A DNA stretch of 10,683 bases from Actinomycetota bacterium (GTDB lineage Bacteria; Actinomycetota; Actinomycetes; Nanopelagicales; Nanopelagicaceae), in contig CANMCL010000025.1 in NCBI GenBank assembly GCA_947496345.1, positions 1 through 10,683 of the forward strand, given 5' to 3'. The position numbers and the translations under genes are program-made. Shown piece by piece: positions 9,657 through 10,683 of this stretch. The notes under the pieces are model-generated. The model had not been told where the DNA came from, ran no database searches, and saw only the letters and a list, made by a program, of their open reading frames with translations. Each line of letters begins with the position of its first letter. Within the stretch, counting starts at the first letter, position 1.

Positions 9657-9779
9657 ATGCTTATCGCCTCAGCCGAATCTCTTCGTGAACTTCCTGCTCC
9701 ACCATATGCATTTGGAATCGGAACTTTCATTCTCTTCTCAATATTTCTCTATCTAGTACTCCGCCTAGATAACGATTAA
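9657..9779 (+). CDS. Small single-pass membrane protein, 40 aa, unknown function
   Basis: I do not recognise a named family. The predicted protein begins MLIASAESLRELPAPPYAFG, followed by a hydrophobic stretch at residues 18-35 (FGIGTFILFSIFLYLVLR) and a short charged tail RLDND. This suggests one transmembrane helix with a short acidic C-terminus. The Pro-rich ELPAPPYAFG entrance to the helix looks like a conserved motif. I have an unverified recollection of similar short proteins (ELP-x-PP/EP followed by FG or YG and one TM helix) near nadD in other actinobacteria. Support for being real: an ATG 6 nt after a TAGTCT box, a position that fills the gap between ligA and nadD with 9 and 35 bp flanks, and the same strand as its neighbours. 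The protein's composition is otherwise unremarkable. Confidence 0.72.
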   Translation: MLIASAESLRELPAPPYAFGIGTFILFSIFLYLVLRLDND

Positions 9780-9798
9780 AAAACTCCAGGTAACTGGA
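9778..9798 (-). terminator. Weak terminator-like hairpin read on the minus strand
   Basis: On the minus strand a 5-bp stem TCCAG/CTGGA with a TTAC loop (plus-strand 9785-9798) is followed by G and six T's (plus-strand A run 9778-9783). This is the layout of a small intrinsic terminator, but the stem is short and no minus-strand gene lies upstream of it here. It could stop antisense transcription, or be chance. Confidence 0.25.
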
Positions 9799-9814
9799 AT
9801 TTCACAACTTTAAT

Positions 9815-10369
9815 ATGGCAAAGATTGCAATCTACGGCGGAACTTTCGACCCAATCCATAAAGGTCACCTGCACGTAATTACCGAAATTATTTCTCGCAA
9901 ATTAGCAGATCGCATTCTTTTAATTCCTGCAGGTCAACCACAACTTCGCGATGCACAACCAGTTGCAACTGCGAGTGATCGGCGCGCAATGTGCCAATTA
10001 GCGCTTAAGGATTTGCCTGCGGATGTGTCTAACAAAGTAGAAGTGAACCCAATTGAGATTTTGCGCCAGGGGCCAAGTTTTACAATTGATACTGTCGAGG
10101 CGGTTGCGCAGACTTATCCCGGCGATCAGATTGCGCTCATAATCGGCACGGATGCCTTCACCAAAATTGAGCAATGGCATCGCAGCAACGAATTACAGGA
10201 TATGGTCGAGTTTATAGTTATTGACCGTCCAGAATTTCCAGGTACTGCAAACCTCGATATCGGAGCACTGAACATTTCTGCAACGCAAGTACGCGCTGGA
10301 GATTTAGCATCAGTTTCACCACACGTAGCAACCTATATAAAGGAGCACCACCTCTATGCCAGCAAGTAA
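9815..10369 (+). CDS. nadD: Nicotinate-nucleotide adenylyltransferase NadD
   Basis: NadD joins nicotinate mononucleotide and ATP to nicotinate adenine dinucleotide, the penultimate step of NAD+ synthesis. The 184-aa protein starts straight into the nucleotidyltransferase fold with GGTFDPIHKGHL at 8-19 (HxGH-type signature, His15 and His18). It also has RQGPSFTIDTVEAV at 84-97, LIIGTDAF at 108-115, W121 and the ATP-site motif ISATQVR at 154-160. GGTFDPIH with FTIDTV marks NadD rather than CoaD. Compared with the form I remember, the C-terminal section after ISATQVR is a few residues shorter and the usual Lys in the PTGxPPHK loop is replaced (IPAGQPQLRD, 37-46). No clear Shine-Dalgarno or -10 precedes the ATG. 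It overlaps rsfS by 14 bp, the common nadD-rsfS pairing. Confidence 0.94.
   Translation: MAKIAIYGGTFDPIHKGHLHVITEIISRKLADRILLIPAGQPQLRDAQPVATASDRRAMCQLALKDLPADVSNKVEVNPIEILRQGPSFTIDTVEAVAQTYPGDQIALIIGTDAFTKIEQWHRSNELQDMVEFIVIDRPEFPGTANLDIGALNISATQVRAGDLASVSPHVATYIKEHHLYASK
10339..10345 (+). promoter_or_regulatory. Strong Shine-Dalgarno (AAAGGAG) for rsfS
   Basis: AAAGGAG inside the 3' end of nadD lies 10 nt before the rsfS ATG at 10356. It is the only near-perfect ribosome binding site in the window. It fixes the rsfS start and shows that this gene is initiated on an internal site of a polycistronic message. Confidence 0.8.
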
Positions 10370-10683
10370 GAGCGTTACCGAGTTGACCCAGGTTGCAGCT
10401 CGCGCAATCGCCGATAAATTTGGCACAGAGATGATCGCCATTGATCTCTCTGATCAAATGGTGCTTTCTGAAGTCTTTTTAATTGCAACGGGTGCGAATA
10501 TTCGCCAAGTTGATGCGATTGCAGATGAAGTCGAAGAGAAGTTGCGCTTGATTGGTGAAAAGCCAGCGCGCCGCGAAGGAACCGATGAATGGATCCTGCT
10601 TGATTACTCAGATTTAGTTGTACACATTCAAAGTGCTGAACTGCGCCGTTATTACATGCTCGATCGCCTCTGGAATGATTGTC
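10356..10683 (+). CDS. rsfS: Ribosomal silencing factor RsfS (cut by window edge)
   Basis: RsfS (Iojap/RsfA family) binds ribosomal protein uL14 (L14) on the large subunit and blocks subunit joining when cells slow growth. The visible 109 codons cover nearly the whole domain. They include VAARAIADKFG at 13-23, the MVLSEVFLIATGAN core at about 35-48, the R-x-EG turn in ARREGTDEWILLDYSDLVVHI at about 71-91, and the RRYYMLDRLW end at about 97-106. The remainder is probably only a short tail. The start overlaps nadD by 14 bp and is defined by AAAGGAG 10 nt upstream. The partnership with nadD is common in bacteria. Confidence 0.93.
   Translation, partial: MPASKSVTELTQVAARAIADKFGTEMIAIDLSDQMVLSEVFLIATGANIRQVDAIADEVEEKLRLIGEKPARREGTDEWILLDYSDLVVHIQSAELRRYYMLDRLWNDC

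Noticed and set aside
9780..9814. Promoter for nadD in the 35-bp gap
   Set aside because: No TANNNT hexamer is suitably placed before the ATG and there is no Shine-Dalgarno; read-through from the small ORF's promoter is the simpler explanation.
9815..10369. Phosphopantetheine adenylyltransferase (CoaD) as an alternative to NadD
   Set aside because: The signature is GGTFDPIHKGHL with a SFTIDTVE segment and rsfS downstream, all typical of NadD; CoaD has a GTFDPxTxGH form and different partners.

Overview
The window looks like a housekeeping stretch of a small-genome, low-GC actinobacterium, quite possibly of the freshwater Nanopelagicales (acI) type. By eye the base composition is near the mid-40s in percent GC. 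Gaps between genes are tiny or absent. The gene order etfB-etfA-cysteine desulfurase-mnmA-ligA resembles the actinobacterial order I remember from Mycobacterium (fixA, fixB, iscS, trmU, ligA), with the intervening genes lost. The lineage call is inference from these traits, not from a marker gene.

Left part, minus strand (1-3506): four tightly packed genes read leftwards from about 3506. They are an MgtA-type GT4 mannosyltransferase, a second GT4 glycosyltransferase (4-bp overlap), an SGNH/GDSL hydrolase (directly abutting) and the 5' part of fabD, which is cut by the window edge. This suggests an envelope glycolipid or lipoglycan unit coupled to fatty acid synthesis.

Divergent control region (3507-3663): the only sizeable non-coding stretch, 157 bp. 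It holds a perfect 15-bp direct repeat at 22-bp period, a TTCACC/GGTGAA inverted repeat, a 16-bp imperfect palindrome, and a -10 box placed for leaderless transcription of etfB.

Right part, plus strand (3664-10683): etfB and etfA (electron transfer flavoprotein, 4-bp overlap) come first. They are followed by cysteine desulfurase, mnmA and ligA, each overlapping the next by 4 bp. The desulfurase can supply the sulfur that MnmA inserts into tRNA U34, and LigA is the NAD+-dependent replicative ligase. Next come an unannotated-looking 40-aa single-pass membrane protein, nadD (NAD+ biosynthesis, which feeds LigA its cofactor) and rsfS (ribosomal silencing factor), truncated by the window edge.

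Three plus-strand genes (etfB, the desulfurase and the 40-aa ORF) have a TANNNT hexamer ending 6-7 nt before the ATG and no Shine-Dalgarno, which is the pattern expected of leaderless mRNAs. rsfS is the only gene with a strong Shine-Dalgarno. I see no mobile element, CRISPR array, tRNA, rRNA or defence system. The interest lies in regulatory architecture and the small ORF rather than in a new multi-gene system.
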